From Candidatus Portnoybacteria bacterium CG_4_10_14_0_2_um_filter_44_20 (GTDB lineage: Bacteria > Patescibacteriota > Minisyncoccia > Portnoybacterales > GCA-002795985), in the NCBI GenBank assembly GCA_002792395.1, contig PFOG01000122.1:1-15940 (forward strand): a DNA stretch of 15,940 nt, written 5' to 3'. Within the stretch, counting starts at the first letter, position 1. The number at the start of each line of letters is the position of its first letter. A program made the translations under genes and the position numbers. The notes under the pieces are model-generated. The model saw only the letters and a program-made list of their open reading frames with translations. It had not been told where the DNA came from and searched no databases. Positions 1 to 6,501 of this stretch are shown in pieces.

Positions 1-1
1 T

Positions 2-91
2 GAGGACGCGCTGAATAACAGGCCGAGAAAGCGTCTTGGCTTTAAAACGCCGTTAGAAGTATTTAATGAAAGTGTTGCACTTACTTGTTGA
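2..91 (+). CDS. IS30-family transposase, C-terminal end (partial)
   Basis: The frame from base 2 reads to a TGA at 89-91 and contains LNNRPRKRLGFKTPLEVF, followed by a short tail ending in VALTC. The NNRPRKRLGFKTPxEVF segment is the standard C-terminus of IS30-type DDE transposases, which cut and join the ends of their own insertion sequence. Only about 29 residues are in the window, so whether the element is intact cannot be judged. The last codons and following bases (about 69-105) would be expected to overlap the right terminal inverted repeat, but without the left end this cannot be verified. Confidence 0.85.
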   Translation, partial: EDALNNRPRKRLGFKTPLEVFNESVALTC

Positions 92-138
92 ACCTATCTG
101 TGTTTGTGTGAAATCAAACTTTTAGTTTTTCATTCCAA

Positions 139-171
139 TAAAAAACCGCCTCGCGCATATCGCGGGGCGGT
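139..171 (-). terminator. Rho-independent terminator of the 102-residue gene
   Basis: A GC-rich hairpin has arms at 145-155 and 161-171 (ACCGCCTCGCG against CGCGGGGCGGT, one G-T wobble) and a 5-base loop. Read on the minus strand it is followed directly by six T residues (139-144), the classical form. On the plus strand the T-run starts only after AAA (175-181), so it may also stop plus-strand transcripts leaving the transposase. It lies about 105 bases beyond the stop of the minus-strand gene. Confidence 0.75.
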
Positions 172-275
172 AAATTTTTTTGTTACTTCAAATTCCTACA
201 AATGATTTTCCAAAATAGCCCCTTGAACCAAAATATCGGCCGGCCGAACAAAGATTCTTGTGAATGAAAGATAAG

Positions 276-584
276 TTATTTTTTCTTGAATCCCGATTCC
301 TTGTGGCCCAAAACAAGAAGCGATTCGCCAAGCGTGTCGGCTAGAAACTGAAAAGATTTTCTATCGTATTCCGTCCCGCCACAACAAGGTTCCCTTGTTG
401 CTTTCAACACCGTTTTGGGTTTTAAACTCAATCTTTGCATAAAATCAACTAAACTGTAATTGGCCGATGGCAAAAGAGCAATTCTAGAGTACGGCCCGTT
501 TATTACGGGCGGATATACTACTATCATTCTCGCGCCAAGAATTTCTTCTATTAGCTGCTCTTTCTCGCCTTTTTCTTTTGGCAT
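276..584 (-). CDS. Hypothetical protein, 102 aa, soluble
   Basis: I do not recognise this family. The start is taken at the ATG at 584 (MPKEKGEKEQ) because an AGAGAGG ribosome binding site lies just upstream on the minus strand. A longer frame running back to 692 would cross into the divergent amidohydrolase gene. The protein is mixed alpha/beta, has no membrane segment or signal peptide, begins with a charged helix, and has a mid-protein segment KATREPCCGGTEYDR with a CCGG core that could bind metal or take part in redox chemistry. The C-terminus is lysine-rich. It is transcribed divergently from mtaD and ends at its own terminator. Coding status is supported by the binding site, the terminator and the sensible composition; function is unknown. 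Confidence 0.6.
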   Translation of the reverse strand: MPKEKGEKEQLIEEILGARMIVVYPPVINGPYSRIALLPSANYSLVDFMQRLSLKPKTVLKATREPCCGGTEYDRKSFQFLADTLGESLLVLGHKESGFKKK

Positions 585-612
585 GGCACACCTCTCTTTA
601 GCGTGAGATTCT

Positions 613-640
613 TTTACAAAGTGCGAAAACCTGCTATAGT
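613..640 (+). promoter_or_regulatory. Sigma70-type promoter of mtaD, leaderless
   Basis: TTTACA (613-618), a 16-base spacer and TATAGT (635-640), with TGC immediately before the -10 (extended -10 element). The +1 is expected near 647, two bases before the ATG at 649, so the mRNA would be essentially leaderless. No Shine-Dalgarno sequence is present, which fits. Confidence 0.65.
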
Positions 641-648
641 TTTTGTAT

Positions 649-1944
649 ATGATTTTAATAAGAAATGCAACAATTTTAACCCAAGACAGCAAGCGTCAGA
701 TATTGAAAAACGCGGCTATTTGCATTAAGGATGGTAGAATTCTGGACATTGGTATCAGTCACGAGCTAGAAAAATTATATAAGAAAAGGGCGAAAAAAAT
801 AATTGACGGCGAGGGTAGGGTGGTTATGCCGGGCTTAATTAATACTCATACTCATTTAGCAATGACGCTTCTTCGCGGCTACGCCGATGATATGCCGCTT
901 AAAAAGTGGTGGTTCGAAAAGGTTTTTCCCTTCGAGGGCAAACTTAAGGCCGAAGATGTCTATTGGGGTTCGCTTTTGGGCGGCCTCGAAATGATTGAAT
1001 CCGGCACTACTTGTTTTGTGGATGGTTATTTTTTTGCCGATGCTATTGTTATGGCCGTTGAGGAGTTGGGGTTGCGGGCAAACATCGGAATTCCAGTTTT
1101 GGATTTTAAATGCCCGGAGTTTGAATCTCCCGACGATGCTTTGGCTGCCGCGGAAAAAATTTTGACGAAACCAAGGGGCGCAGAATTGATCAAATTTTCC
1201 ATTGCTCCGCACATGTTGCAGTCGACATCGCTCGAAACTTACCGGAAATGTAAAAAATTAGCTGATCGGTACAAGATAATTCTTCAAACTCATTTGGCGG
1301 AAACAGAGGCCGAGGTCGAATATAGCCGCAAAAAATATAAAAAGACGCCAGTAAGGCTTTTGGTCGAAAATAGAATTCTTGATAAAAATTCTTTGGTTGC
1401 GCATGTTTGCCACTTGACTGACGATGACGTTGTCTTGTTGGCGAAAAGCAGGGTCAATGTTTCACATTGTCCGGTTTCCAACATGAAGCTTGTTTCTGGA
1501 CTGATGCCCCTCAAGAAACTATTAAATAAAGGGGTTAACATCGGCCTTGGTACTGATGGTGCCTGTTCTAACAATAATTTGGACATGTTTGAAGAAATGA
1601 AGCTCAGTGCGCTTGTCCACAAGTTGGCCGAAAAAGATCCGAGCGCGGCCGAGGCGCAAATTATTTTAGATATGGCGACCATTAACGCCGCCAAGGCCAT
1701 CGGTGAAGAAAAAAATCTCGGATCAATTGAAAGAGGGAAAGCAGCTGATATCATTCTTCTTAATTTCCAGCAACCGCATCTGTTGCCCGATTATAATATT
1801 CTCTCGAACTTGGTTTATTCCGCCAGAGGAAACGACGTCGAAACTGCAATTATAAACGGACAGATTGTGATGGAGAATCGGAAAATACAGAATGTTAACG
1901 AAAACAAAATATTAAAAATAATAAGTGAGCGATATAATGGCTAA
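649..1944 (+). CDS. mtaD: 5-methylthioadenosine/S-adenosylhomocysteine deaminase-like amidohydrolase
   Basis: A 431-residue metal-dependent amidohydrolase of the MtaD/SAH deaminase family, which hydrolyses the 6-amino group of adenine nucleosides such as SAH, MTA or 5'-deoxyadenosine. The TIM-barrel zinc motifs are all visible: NTHTH with H67 and H69, H215 in QTHLAET, H273 in SHCPVSNMK and D303 in GTDGACSNN. Family-typical LLRGYADDMPLKKWW follows the first motif, and the length is normal. The start is set at ATG 649 rather than TTG 643, because a promoter puts +1 at about 647. Its last 8 bases overlap the next gene, so the two are translationally coupled. Exact substrate cannot be told from sequence; related guanine or chlorohydrolase-type enzymes are the alternative. 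Confidence 0.9.
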   Translation: MILIRNATILTQDSKRQILKNAAICIKDGRILDIGISHELEKLYKKRAKKIIDGEGRVVMPGLINTHTHLAMTLLRGYADDMPLKKWWFEKVFPFEGKLKAEDVYWGSLLGGLEMIESGTTCFVDGYFFADAIVMAVEELGLRANIGIPVLDFKCPEFESPDDALAAAEKILTKPRGAELIKFSIAPHMLQSTSLETYRKCKKLADRYKIILQTHLAETEAEVEYSRKKYKKTPVRLLVENRILDKNSLVAHVCHLTDDDVVLLAKSRVNVSHCPVSNMKLVSGLMPLKKLLNKGVNIGLGTDGACSNNNLDMFEEMKLSALVHKLAEKDPSAAEAQIILDMATINAAKAIGEEKNLGSIERGKAADIILLNFQQPHLLPDYNILSNLVYSARGNDVETAIINGQIVMENRKIQNVNENKILKIISERYNG

Positions 1945-2503
1945 GTCCAATTTTTATCTCATACCGCTGTCGATTTTAATCGCGGCCGCGATTATCGCTA
2001 CCGGAGTTTTTTATAAACAAAATAAACAAAAAACCGAAGAAGATCTGTTAAGACAAGAGCAGGCTGGCGAATTAGTTGCTCCGCTTGTCGCGTTTTCCGC
2101 GCCTCTTTTTGTTCTGAAAAATATTGATGGGGTCGAGGTGTCTCTGAAAGAGTTGCGCGGGCAGGCTGTTTTACTAGTTTTTACCGCTTCGACTTGTGAT
2201 TTTTTTCAACAAGAACTACGTGATCTGGAAAGATTTGCCGATTTTTACCGCGGCCAAATTCCTGTTTTTGCTATTTATAGCCAAGAGTCTTTTTTGGCCC
2301 TGCGAAACTATAAAAAAGAGAACAACGTCAATTTTTCCATACTGGTCGATCAGGACGGAAGCGTTTTTCAGGATTATAAAATCAGCATCAGTGGGACGCC
2401 AGCGCACTTTCTTATCGATAAATCCGGAAAAATTTCTGCCGTTTGGCCGGGCGCTGCGTCTTTATCGGCTCTAGAGGGGCTGGTGACTAGTCTTAAAGAC
2501 TAA
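1937..2503 (+). CDS. Membrane-anchored thioredoxin-fold (AhpC/TlpA-like) protein with a single cysteine
   Basis: 188 residues starting at ATG 1937, inside the end of mtaD. Residues 6-25 form one hydrophobic N-terminal anchor, so the domain would face outward. The rest resembles the AhpC-TSA/TlpA fold: an APLFVLKNIDG entry strand, LLVFTASTCDFF at the active-site position (C87) and a cis-proline motif GTPAHFLID near the C-terminus. TlpA-type reductases normally have WCxxC; here the second cysteine is Phe and C87 is the only cysteine in the protein. It may therefore act as a one-cysteine peroxiredoxin-like enzyme or as a binding protein rather than as a disulfide reductase. It sits between mtaD and mutM with almost no spacing, consistent with one operon. 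Family assignment is good; the activity is inferred. Confidence 0.75.
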   Translation: MAKSNFYLIPLSILIAAAIIATGVFYKQNKQKTEEDLLRQEQAGELVAPLVAFSAPLFVLKNIDGVEVSLKELRGQAVLLVFTASTCDFFQQELRDLERFADFYRGQIPVFAIYSQESFLALRNYKKENNVNFSILVDQDGSVFQDYKISISGTPAHFLIDKSGKISAVWPGAASLSALEGLVTSLKD

Positions 2504-2510
2504 CAATAAA

Positions 2511-3398
2511 ATGCCTGAACTTCCCGAAGTTGAAACAATCAAAAGACAATTAAATAATGTTATTGTCGGTAAGAAAAGGAAGTCTCGCGGACTAAAGTCC
2601 ACTTCGTCTTCTTCTCCGAAGAGAATAAAAAGCGTGGAGATTTTAGAACCGCGCCTGATTAAGGTTAGCCTGAAAAGTTTTAAAAAGGCGGTTATTGGCG
2701 CGACAATAAAAGCCATTCGGCGCCGAGCCAAACTTTTAATAATTGATTTGTCGGACGGCCACAGTTTGCTTATCCATTTGAAGATGTCAGGACAATTGAT
2801 ATATCAACCAGCCCGTCATCCGGAACTTGATTCAGAATCTCACAAACATACGCGCGTTGTCTATAATTTTACCGACGGCAGCAAATTATTACACAACGAT
2901 TTGCGGAAATTTGGATTTGTGAAGTTGGTAGAAACCAAAGAGGTGTTAAAATATTTAGAAAAGGAAGGATATGGGCCCGAGCCGCTGGAGAAGAACTTTG
3001 CTCCAAAAAATTTTAAAACTCTTTTGGTGAATCAATCCCGAAAGAAGATCAAACCAATTTTAATGGAGCAAACTTTTATAGCCGGCATCGGCAATATTTA
3101 TGCCGATGAAATTTGTTTTTACGCCGGAGTCAAGCCAACGCGGATCGTCGGAACGCTTACCGACGAAGAAATCAAAAAACTTTTTAACGGCATTAAAAAA
3201 ATTCTTCGGGAAGCAATCAGATACCGAGGTTCGTCAGCCGACCTGTATCTGGATGCCGAAGGTAAAGAAGGGGAGTATGTGCCGCGTTTGAAAGTCTACG
3301 GGCGCGAAGGCGAGAAATGTCCGCGATGCGGCGGAATCGTCGAGCGGATTAAAATTGGCGGCCGCGGAGCCCATTTCTGCCCAAGGTGTCAAAAGTAA
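2511..3398 (+). CDS. mutM: Formamidopyrimidine-DNA glycosylase
   Basis: Base-excision repair enzyme that removes 8-oxoguanine and formamidopyrimidines and nicks the abasic site. The N-terminus MPELPEVET gives the catalytic proline and glutamate (P2, E3), and K74 lies in RRAKLLII. The helix-two-turn-helix IAGIGNIYADE is present, and a C-terminal zinc finger has C270, C273, C290 and C293. At 295 residues it is longer than the roughly 270 usual for the family. The excess lies in two places: a serine-rich stretch at about residues 22-37 (bases about 2575-2620) and ARHPELDSES at about 101-110, which matches a dispersed repeat. Both fall in surface loops and leave the catalytic motifs intact. The start is 7 bases after the previous stop, with no Shine-Dalgarno sequence. 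Confidence 0.95.
   Translation: MPELPEVETIKRQLNNVIVGKKRKSRGLKSTSSSSPKRIKSVEILEPRLIKVSLKSFKKAVIGATIKAIRRRAKLLIIDLSDGHSLLIHLKMSGQLIYQPARHPELDSESHKHTRVVYNFTDGSKLLHNDLRKFGFVKLVETKEVLKYLEKEGYGPEPLEKNFAPKNFKTLLVNQSRKKIKPILMEQTFIAGIGNIYADEICFYAGVKPTRIVGTLTDEEIKKLFNGIKKILREAIRYRGSSADLYLDAEGKEGEYVPRLKVYGREGEKCPRCGGIVERIKIGGRGAHFCPRCQK
2814..2845 (+). repeat. Short dispersed repeat fragment inside mutM
   Basis: About 32 bases beginning CGTCATCCGGAACTTGATTC and encoding RHPELDSESH. The first bases match the left end of the 97-bp element in hydG (CGTCATCCTGAAC), so this looks like a truncated or sister copy. It lies in the loop before the conserved KHTRVVYNF strand of MutM, where the family usually has a shorter, variable connection. 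Confidence 0.6.
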
Positions 3399-3522
3399 CA
3401 CTATTGAGTTTGGCGAATAATGCGTAAAATCGTCTTTTCTGGCGCAAGCGATCGAAAACCTTGAATTAGGAAAATCGGCTTTGACTATGATTTTCCCGCC
3501 TATAATTTCCGGAGGATTTCCG

Positions 3523-3553
3523 GAGGACTGTCCTCTCGAAGAGGACAGTCCTC
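3523..3553. repeat. Perfect palindrome between mutM and the AAA/CYTH gene
   Basis: Perfect 14-base inverted repeat (GAGGACTGTCCTCT at 3523-3536, AGAGGACAGTCCTC at 3540-3553) with a 3-base loop CGA. There is no T-run on either side, so it is not a standard intrinsic terminator. CCGGAGGA occurs twice just upstream and ATCCGG follows. It resembles a mobile palindromic unit more than a regulatory site. The rest of 3399-3667 holds no convincing gene apart from the promoter listed next. Confidence 0.7.
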
Positions 3554-3590
3554 ATCCGGTTTGTTCATTATTCACCAAGCTCCACTATCA

Positions 3591-3618
3591 TTGCAAAATT
3601 TAAAATTTATTGTATAAT
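3591..3618 (+). promoter_or_regulatory. Sigma70-type promoter of the AAA/CYTH gene
   Basis: TTGCAA (3591-3596), 16-base spacer and a perfect TATAAT (3613-3618). The +1 is expected near 3625, giving a leader of about 43 bases that contains a strong GGAGGTG binding site (3654-3660), 7 bases before the ATG at 3668. This transcript therefore has a normal leader, unlike several neighbours. Confidence 0.7.
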
Positions 3619-3667
3619 TATTTAAAATCAGTTCGTTGATAATTAAATTTTTTGGAGGTGTGTTGCG

Positions 3668-4771
3668 ATGGCAATACCGAAAATTGTTATCACCGGCGGG
3701 CCATGTGCGGGTAAAAGCACGGGCATGGCTACTCTTGTAGAAAGACTTTCTGATTACGGTTTTAGAGTTTTCGTGGTTCCGGAGGTACCGACCTTTTTAT
3801 TCGCCAGTGGACTAACACCGGGGAAAATGAAAAACGCCACCCAGCTCTATTTACTCGAGAAGATGATCGTGGCAACGCAAATTTATCTGGAAAAATCCAT
3901 CGAAAAAACTGCTGCAGAAATTTATCCGCGAGACAAAAAAATTATTCTTTGCGACCGCGGCGTAATGGATCACCGGGCTTATTTTCCCAGCGAAGAGCAT
4001 TGGATACAGCTGTTAAAAGAGCAAAAATATAATTTCGTAAATCTTCGGGATTGCTATGTCAGCGTAGTTCATCTTGTCACCGCCGCATTGGGCGCTGAAA
4101 AATTTTACACTCTGGGTAATAATCCCGCGCGCACGGAAACGCTGGCACAAGCAGTCGCAATCGACCGGAAAACTCGCGAATGCTGGCTTGGCCACCCGCA
4201 CTTCAAAATCATCGACAATAGCACGGACTTTGATGGTAAAATCAGACGGGTTTTATCCGCCGTCTGCAAAGCTTTGGATATTTTGGCCCCAACAGAAATC
4301 GAAAGAAAATTTTTGGTCGCAAGCATTGATTTTAACAGGATGCCGCCGTATCAAAAAATTCATATCGAACAAATATATCTTAAATCCGATAATCCCGCCA
4401 AAGAGTTGAGAATAAGAAAGAGGGGGCAAGACGGTTCATTTCTGTACTTTTTTACCGAAAAATGGGAAACGGATGACCCGCGTGAGAGGGGGGAAAAAGA
4501 AAGAATCATCGGGCTGCGCCAGTTTCTGGAGATGCAAAGCCAGCGTGATCCGGATAAAACTACCATTAAAAAAGACAGGATTTGTTTCTTGTGGAAGGAC
4601 CAGTATTTCGAGCTCGACATTTACAAATCGCCCGGCCTTTCCGGATTGATTATTCTCGAAATAGAACTTACGGAAAAATCGGAAGATGTAATGCTTCCAC
4701 CGTTTATAACAATCGAGAAGGAAGTCACGGGCGACAAACGCTACTATAACAACAATCTGGCAAAAAAATGA
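3668..4771 (+). CDS. P-loop ATPase/GTPase-CYTH fusion protein (TTD14-like)
   Basis: A 367-residue two-domain protein. Residues 1-200 form a P-loop NTPase of the AAA_28/NadR-like type, with Walker A GGPCAGKST (residues 10-18) and a Walker B-like strand KKIILCDRGVMDHR. From about residue 208 a CYTH (triphosphate tunnel) domain starts with the signature EIERKF (E210, E212, K214) and continues with charged strands such as ELRIRKRG and LEIELTE. CYTH domains bind or hydrolyse triphosphorylated substrates. The same two-domain arrangement occurs in bacterial proteins and in eukaryotic TTD14, a GTP- and phosphoinositide-binding protein. It has its own promoter and a strong GGAGGTG site. Substrate and role in this organism are unknown; the domain assignment is secure. 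Confidence 0.85.
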   Translation: MAIPKIVITGGPCAGKSTGMATLVERLSDYGFRVFVVPEVPTFLFASGLTPGKMKNATQLYLLEKMIVATQIYLEKSIEKTAAEIYPRDKKIILCDRGVMDHRAYFPSEEHWIQLLKEQKYNFVNLRDCYVSVVHLVTAALGAEKFYTLGNNPARTETLAQAVAIDRKTRECWLGHPHFKIIDNSTDFDGKIRRVLSAVCKALDILAPTEIERKFLVASIDFNRMPPYQKIHIEQIYLKSDNPAKELRIRKRGQDGSFLYFFTEKWETDDPRERGEKERIIGLRQFLEMQSQRDPDKTTIKKDRICFLWKDQYFELDIYKSPGLSGLIILEIELTEKSEDVMLPPFITIEKEVTGDKRYYNNNLAKK

Positions 4772-4801
4772 TTTAAGAAGCCATAAGGAGAAAAAGGGAT
4801 T

Positions 4802-4912
4802 ATGAAATTACCCATCCCCGATGCTTTTGCTTGTGTATTCGGTGCTCTGGCGCTGATACTTGGCATCGCGCTGTTGGCCGGATACATTGCTCTCTGGTTC
4901 GGCGTAAAATAA
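4802..4912 (+). CDS. Small single-span membrane protein, 36 aa
   Basis: A short frame (MKLPIPDAFACVFGALALIL and on to WFGVK) that is almost entirely one hydrophobic helix of about 22-25 residues, ending in a lysine. It starts 30 bases after the AAA/CYTH stop. An AAGGAG site lies 11 bases upstream of the ATG, with a nearer AGGG. A clear terminator follows 17 bases after the stop. The position between a gene and the terminator, plus the binding site, argue that it is expressed as the last gene of this transcript. Function is unknown; small membrane peptides of this size often bind or regulate a larger membrane protein. Confidence 0.5.
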   Translation: MKLPIPDAFACVFGALALILGIALLAGYIALWFGVK

Positions 4913-4929
4913 TTGCTGAAGACTGACCG

Positions 4930-4958
4930 ACAGCCCGCTCTCAAACGGGCTGTTTTTT
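4930..4958 (+). terminator. Rho-independent terminator
   Basis: ACAGCCCG (4930-4937) pairs perfectly with CGGGCTGT (4946-4953) around an 8-base loop, and the stem runs straight into a T-run. It ends the AAA/CYTH plus 36-residue peptide transcript. Confidence 0.9.
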
Positions 4959-4972
4959 GTTGCCCGCAACCA

Positions 4973-5001
4973 TTGCACAGACGCTTAAAATGTTGTAAAA
5001 T
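4973..5001 (+). promoter_or_regulatory. Sigma70-type promoter of the YkuK-like gene, near-leaderless
   Basis: TTGCAC (4973-4978), 17-base spacer and TAAAAT (4996-5001). The +1 is expected near 5008, only about 7 bases before the ATG at 5015. No Shine-Dalgarno sequence is visible. Confidence 0.55.
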
Positions 5002-5014
5002 TTTAAAAACGCAA

Positions 5015-5563
5015 ATGGCCACCAGAACTAAACAACAAACAGAACTGCAGTTCAACAGCCCGAGTCGGGGGCGGGTTGATTTTACGAACGTAATTTATGA
5101 CCTGGTTAATTTTATGGAAGAAGACATAAGGAAGCAATACTGTCTGATTATAGGCACGGATTCGCGCGCTAATCATTTGATTGAGGGCGGCGCCAAAGAC
5201 GTCGAATTTGTCACCGCAATTATTATTCACCGGTTGGGCAAAGGGGGGCGGTATTTCTGGCACAAGGAAACAAGGGGAAAAATTCATACCCTCCGGCAGA
5301 AAATTTATGAGGAAACTGGGCTCTCGCTCGCGATAGCCCAGAAATTAATCGGCGAACTGAATAAATATTTGTCAAACACGACTGGCGACCCCGCCCTTAA
5401 GCCGTTAAAATACGAGTTAGAAATCCATGTTGATATCGGCGAAAGGGGGCCGACCAGAGAAATTATCAAAGAAATAGTCGGCATGGTTCAAGGGTCTGGA
5501 TTTAGTGCCAAAACAAAACCGTGTTCTTACGGCGCGTCAACTGTGGCGGATAGACATACGTAG
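5015..5563 (+). CDS. YkuK-like RNase H-fold protein (DUF458)
   Basis: 182 residues starting at ATG 5015. A frame reaching back to 4913 would include the terminator and promoter and is not used. The protein matches the DUF458/YkuK family, which has a predicted RNase H-like fold. Family-typical pieces are VDFTNVIYDLVNFM, the acidic LIIGTDSR (D49), EFVTAIIIHRLGKGGRYFW and the late strand LEIHVDIGERGPTREIIKEIVGM. The best characterised relatives are connected with sporulation or stress in Firmicutes, and no reaction is firmly established. It is a single-gene unit, with its own promoter and a repeat-filled AT-rich gap after it. Confidence 0.75.
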   Translation: MATRTKQQTELQFNSPSRGRVDFTNVIYDLVNFMEEDIRKQYCLIIGTDSRANHLIEGGAKDVEFVTAIIIHRLGKGGRYFWHKETRGKIHTLRQKIYEETGLSLAIAQKLIGELNKYLSNTTGDPALKPLKYELEIHVDIGERGPTREIIKEIVGMVQGSGFSAKTKPCSYGASTVADRHT

Positions 5564-5866
5564 GGTGACATTTCTTTGTTTATAGAGTAAAATATAATTA
5601 AGTCTACTGGCGAGGTCGAAGCGCTATTATAAAATAATTCAAAATTCATCTAATTACCTAATTTCTAACCAAATTCCAAATGCAAAATATTTTTAATTTT
5701 AGGCATTGGAAATTTTATTATTTTATTAGGTGAATTACCACCCTTCGGGTGGTCGCCCGTAGGGTGAGAAATTAGACAATTAGAAATTTTTAGCTTTATT
5801 TTGGGATTTCGCATTTGAGCGAAGTAAAGCGAACTTCGTTCATGTTCGAATTTCAAATTTAATTTT
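5564..5866. other. AT-rich intergenic region with degenerate repeats
   Basis: No gene is apparent. The stretch is built of short AT-rich words such as TTCAAATT, AATTAGAAATT and AAATTCC that recur in both orientations. A compact hairpin CCACCC-TTC-GGGTGG lies near 5739-5753, followed by a related CGCCCGTAGGGTG. Near 5818-5845, GCGAAGT and ACTTCG form another small inverted repeat. No clear promoter for lemA was found in it. Confidence 0.5.
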
Positions 5867-6424
5867 ATGCTTACCGCCCTTCTCGTCATTATCGGCATTA
5901 TTGCCATCACAGCTATATATGTGATTTATGTCTTTAACCGCCTTGTTGTCCTTCGTAATCGGGCTAAAGAGGCTTGGTCGGATATTGATGTTCAGCTAAA
6001 AAGAAGGTATGATTTGATTCCAAACCTGATAGAAACAGTTAAGGGTTATGCCGCGCATGAAAAAGAAGTTTTCGAGAAAGTAACAGAAGCGCGGGCGAGA
6101 GCAATCGGCGCAAGCGGTGCCGCTCAAAAGGCCGAAGCAGAGAATCAGTTGGCCGGCGCTCTTAAAACCCTTTTTGCCGTTTCAGAAAATTATCCCCAGC
6201 TGCGCGCTTCAGAAAATTTTCTTAAGCTGCAGGAAGAATTATCGGACACCGAAAATAAAATACAAGCTTCACGGCGGTTTTATAATGCCAATGTTATGGA
6301 GTTTAACACGAGGCAGGAGGTGTTTCCGGTCAATTTGATGGTTTCGACACTTGGTTTTCAGAAGCCGGAATTTTTTGAGATAGGGGAGCCGGCAGAACGA
6401 GAGACGCCGAAAGTTAACTTCTAA
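5867..6424 (+). CDS. lemA: LemA family membrane protein
   Basis: 185 residues, the normal length. One N-terminal membrane segment (about residues 3-27) is followed by the LemA helical-bundle domain. The family signatures are NRLVVLRNRAKEAWSDIDVQ, LKRRYDLIPNLIETVKGYAAHE, a YPQLRASENFLKLQEELSDTE-type helix and FYNANVMEFN. It ends with the usual GFQKPEFFE and a final charged PKVNF. LemA proteins are widespread with no agreed biochemical function; relatives are linked to membrane stress and, in Listeria, to antigen presentation. There is no Shine-Dalgarno sequence before the ATG, which is preceded by AT-rich repeats. It may be co-transcribed with the DsbA-like gene 77 bases downstream. Confidence 0.92.
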   Translation: MLTALLVIIGIIAITAIYVIYVFNRLVVLRNRAKEAWSDIDVQLKRRYDLIPNLIETVKGYAAHEKEVFEKVTEARARAIGASGAAQKAEAENQLAGALKTLFAVSENYPQLRASENFLKLQEELSDTENKIQASRRFYNANVMEFNTRQEVFPVNLMVSTLGFQKPEFFEIGEPAERETPKVNF

Positions 6425-6441
6425 TATTTTAAACGACTACC

Positions 6442-6491
6442 GCTTACCGACTATCGTCAAACGGAAAAGCCGTAGTCCGTAGTCGGTTAGC
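6442..6491. repeat. Nested inverted repeat between lemA and the DsbA-like gene
   Basis: Arms GCTTACCGACTA (6442-6453) and TAGTCGGTTAGC (6480-6491) pair with one mismatch, and a small inner hairpin ACGG-AAAAG-CCGT sits in the loop (6461-6473). The surrounding sequence repeats GACTACCG-type words. There is no T-run, so termination is not indicated. Confidence 0.6.
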
Positions 6492-6501
6492 AATTTTAAA
6501 C

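Noticed and set aside
139..181. Attachment site or IS end at the hairpin after the transposase tail
   Set aside because: The hairpin has terminator form on the minus strand and no duplicated target or second copy is visible.
643..648. TTG at 643 as the mtaD start
   Set aside because: The predicted transcript begins near 647, and MILIRNATIL from ATG 649 is the normal family N-terminus.
3399..3520. Minus-strand open frame continuing from the back of mutM into the intergenic gap
   Set aside because: No start codon with a binding site, and most of it is antisense to mutM. The extra open length is short enough to be chance.
4913..5014. N-terminal extension of the YkuK-like protein
   Set aside because: It would translate the terminator hairpin at 4930-4958 and the promoter, and has no family similarity.
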